From contig NZ_JACJUK010000001.1 in NCBI RefSeq assembly GCF_014235875.1, positions 372,001 to 436,000 of the forward strand: a stretch of 64,000 bases of DNA, written 5' to 3'. Position numbers and translations under genes: made by a program. Shown here in pieces: positions 63,219 through 64,000 of this stretch. The DNA is from Croceivirga lutea. GTDB taxonomy: Bacteria > Bacteroidota > Bacteroidia > Flavobacteriales > Flavobacteriaceae. Each line of letters begins with the position of its first letter. Position 1 is the stretch's first letter. The notes under the pieces are model-generated. The model did not search any database. It was not told where the DNA came from and worked only from the letters and a program-made list of their open reading frames with translations.

Positions 63219-64000
63219 TTACTCTGCGTTGTTTTCAAGGTTAAACAATTGCAGTACCACCTTTGGGTCTTTTTCTCTTTTTAATTTACGTTCCAGTTTA
63301 CGCGTATCTTCTTTTCTCAGACGTTTTAACGCTACTATTGAACCTTTGAATTGCGAGAGCAAATTTTCAGTTTTAGAACAATCTAAATTCGTAGTTATAG
63401 TTTCAAAAAAATACGGCCTAAGTACACTCTCATAAGCCCCGGTTAATCTTTTTTTCACCGTTTCATCCATGATGATATACATAAACGGATTCCACACCTG
63501 GTCTGTATACAGTTGTTGCACTTCGGCATAGCTAGCAGGTTCATCAGCAATGTATTCTGCAAGCTGGTCAAGTTGTGCTAAACACTGTTCTAATTGTTGA
63601 CCAAACCTAAGTTTATTACCACCCTCGGGCATTGCAGCATAAATACTAAGTTCTTTTTCTGCAAAATCTTTTAAGGCTTGTATGGCCTTAGTGTGCGTTT
63701 CAGGTAATTCTCCTTCTGTTGCTTTTAATACCTGTTCAATTACATTGGTTCTAGAAAGTAATTTTTCTTCTAGCGCTGCTAAACTTGCTAATTGCTCACC
63801 TTGCTTAATATCTTGCGCTAATTCATCGTAGATAGCTTGTAGCGCTTTTAATGTATATTCTGAATAGTTAGCAACCGTTTGTAAATCACCACCCGTAAAA
63901 TCTAGCATATCCGTATTTGGTGCAGAAAACGTTTCGGTACTACCAGAAATAGTTGTAGTTATGGTTTTTGTTGGCGGGTTCACCCAATAGGTAGCAACTA
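63219..64000 (-). CDS. Partial gene, helical protein (5' end outside the window)
   Basis: The frame is open past the right edge (VATYWVNPPTKTITT...), so the start lies outside. About 260 residues are visible, mostly helical and charged: ELAQDIKQGEQLASLAALEEKLLSRTNVIEQVLKATEGE, RLTGAYESVLRPYFFETITT, LKRLRKEDTRKLERKLKREKDP. A Pro/Thr-rich start after WVNPPTKTITT suggests a linker or domain edge. The family is not recognised. First visible gene of the MORN/DUF2490 operon. Confidence 0.6.
   Translation of the reverse strand, partial: VATYWVNPPTKTITTTISGSTETFSAPNTDMLDFTGGDLQTVANYSEYTLKALQAIYDELAQDIKQGEQLASLAALEEKLLSRTNVIEQVLKATEGELPETHTKAIQALKDFAEKELSIYAAMPEGGNKLRFGQQLEQCLAQLDQLAEYIADEPASYAEVQQLYTDQVWNPFMYIIMDETVKKRLTGAYESVLRPYFFETITTNLDCSKTENLLSQFKGSIVALKRLRKEDTRKLERKLKREKDPKVVLQLFNLENNAE

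Overview
The window is a chromosomal segment of a member of the Bacteroidota, almost certainly a marine Flavobacteriaceae. This rests on the low G+C content, a type IX secretion (T9SS) sorting domain, Bacteroidota-type promoter boxes (TAnnTTTG), few Shine-Dalgarno sites, TonB receptor, DUF1835, DUF2490, DUF3703 and DUF5916 families, and a fused alpha/beta 2-oxoacid dehydrogenase E1. No rRNA, tRNA or CRISPR array was seen.

Layout. 1-6.4 kb: a membrane-anchored TPR/HTH regulator diverges from a cell-surface gene set (lipoproteins, a T9SS cargo protein, an outer-membrane barrel, a large secreted protein); duplicated operator-like sites lie between them. 6.4-24.1 kb: housekeeping and stress genes, namely a MutS2-like ATPase without Smr domain, Acr3 arsenite exporter with palindromic operator candidates, a D-glutamate pair (dgcA/dgcN), ung, ppk1, a nucleoside phosphorylase, an SUI1 factor, a 2OG oxygenase, the E1 fusion, an OmpA lipoprotein and a ribosome hibernation factor. 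24.2-38.6 kb: an MFS transporter, two AraC remnants fused head to head by a deletion, the tesA/ybbAP-type cluster, a leishmanolysin-like protease, two cold-shock proteins, folE, and an AraC regulator with a 2,2-dialkylglycine decarboxylase.

38.6-51.9 kb is an accessory island of three cargo units separated by related non-coding repeats. Unit 1 is one 1182-residue SIR2-STAND protein of the anti-phage Avs type. Unit 2 is a metal module (DUF6660-like protein, TonB receptor, Fur regulator, a DUF3703 gene broken by a stop codon, Zn/Cd-type P-ATPase). Unit 3 is ArsR, a MerT-MerP fusion, a GDCCVxC protein and a VOC protein. Each unit starts just after the same repeat tail and ends just before the same repeat head, so the boundaries look like cassette junctions although no recombinase is visible.

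51.9-64 kb: a DUF5916 outer-membrane protein, then a long leftward operon. Its core is a type III polyketide synthase with its own fatty-acid-like machinery (ACP, ketosynthase, dehydratase, FabI-like reductase), a methyltransferase and a flavoprotein. The likely product is a modified phenolic or pyrone lipid. An amidohydrolase gene lies 6 nt upstream and may be co-transcribed. A MORN protein, a DUF2490 protein and a partial gene running off the window complete the region.

The best candidates for something undescribed are the repeat-bounded cassette island with its SIR2-STAND protein, and the seven-gene type III PKS/FAS hybrid operon.
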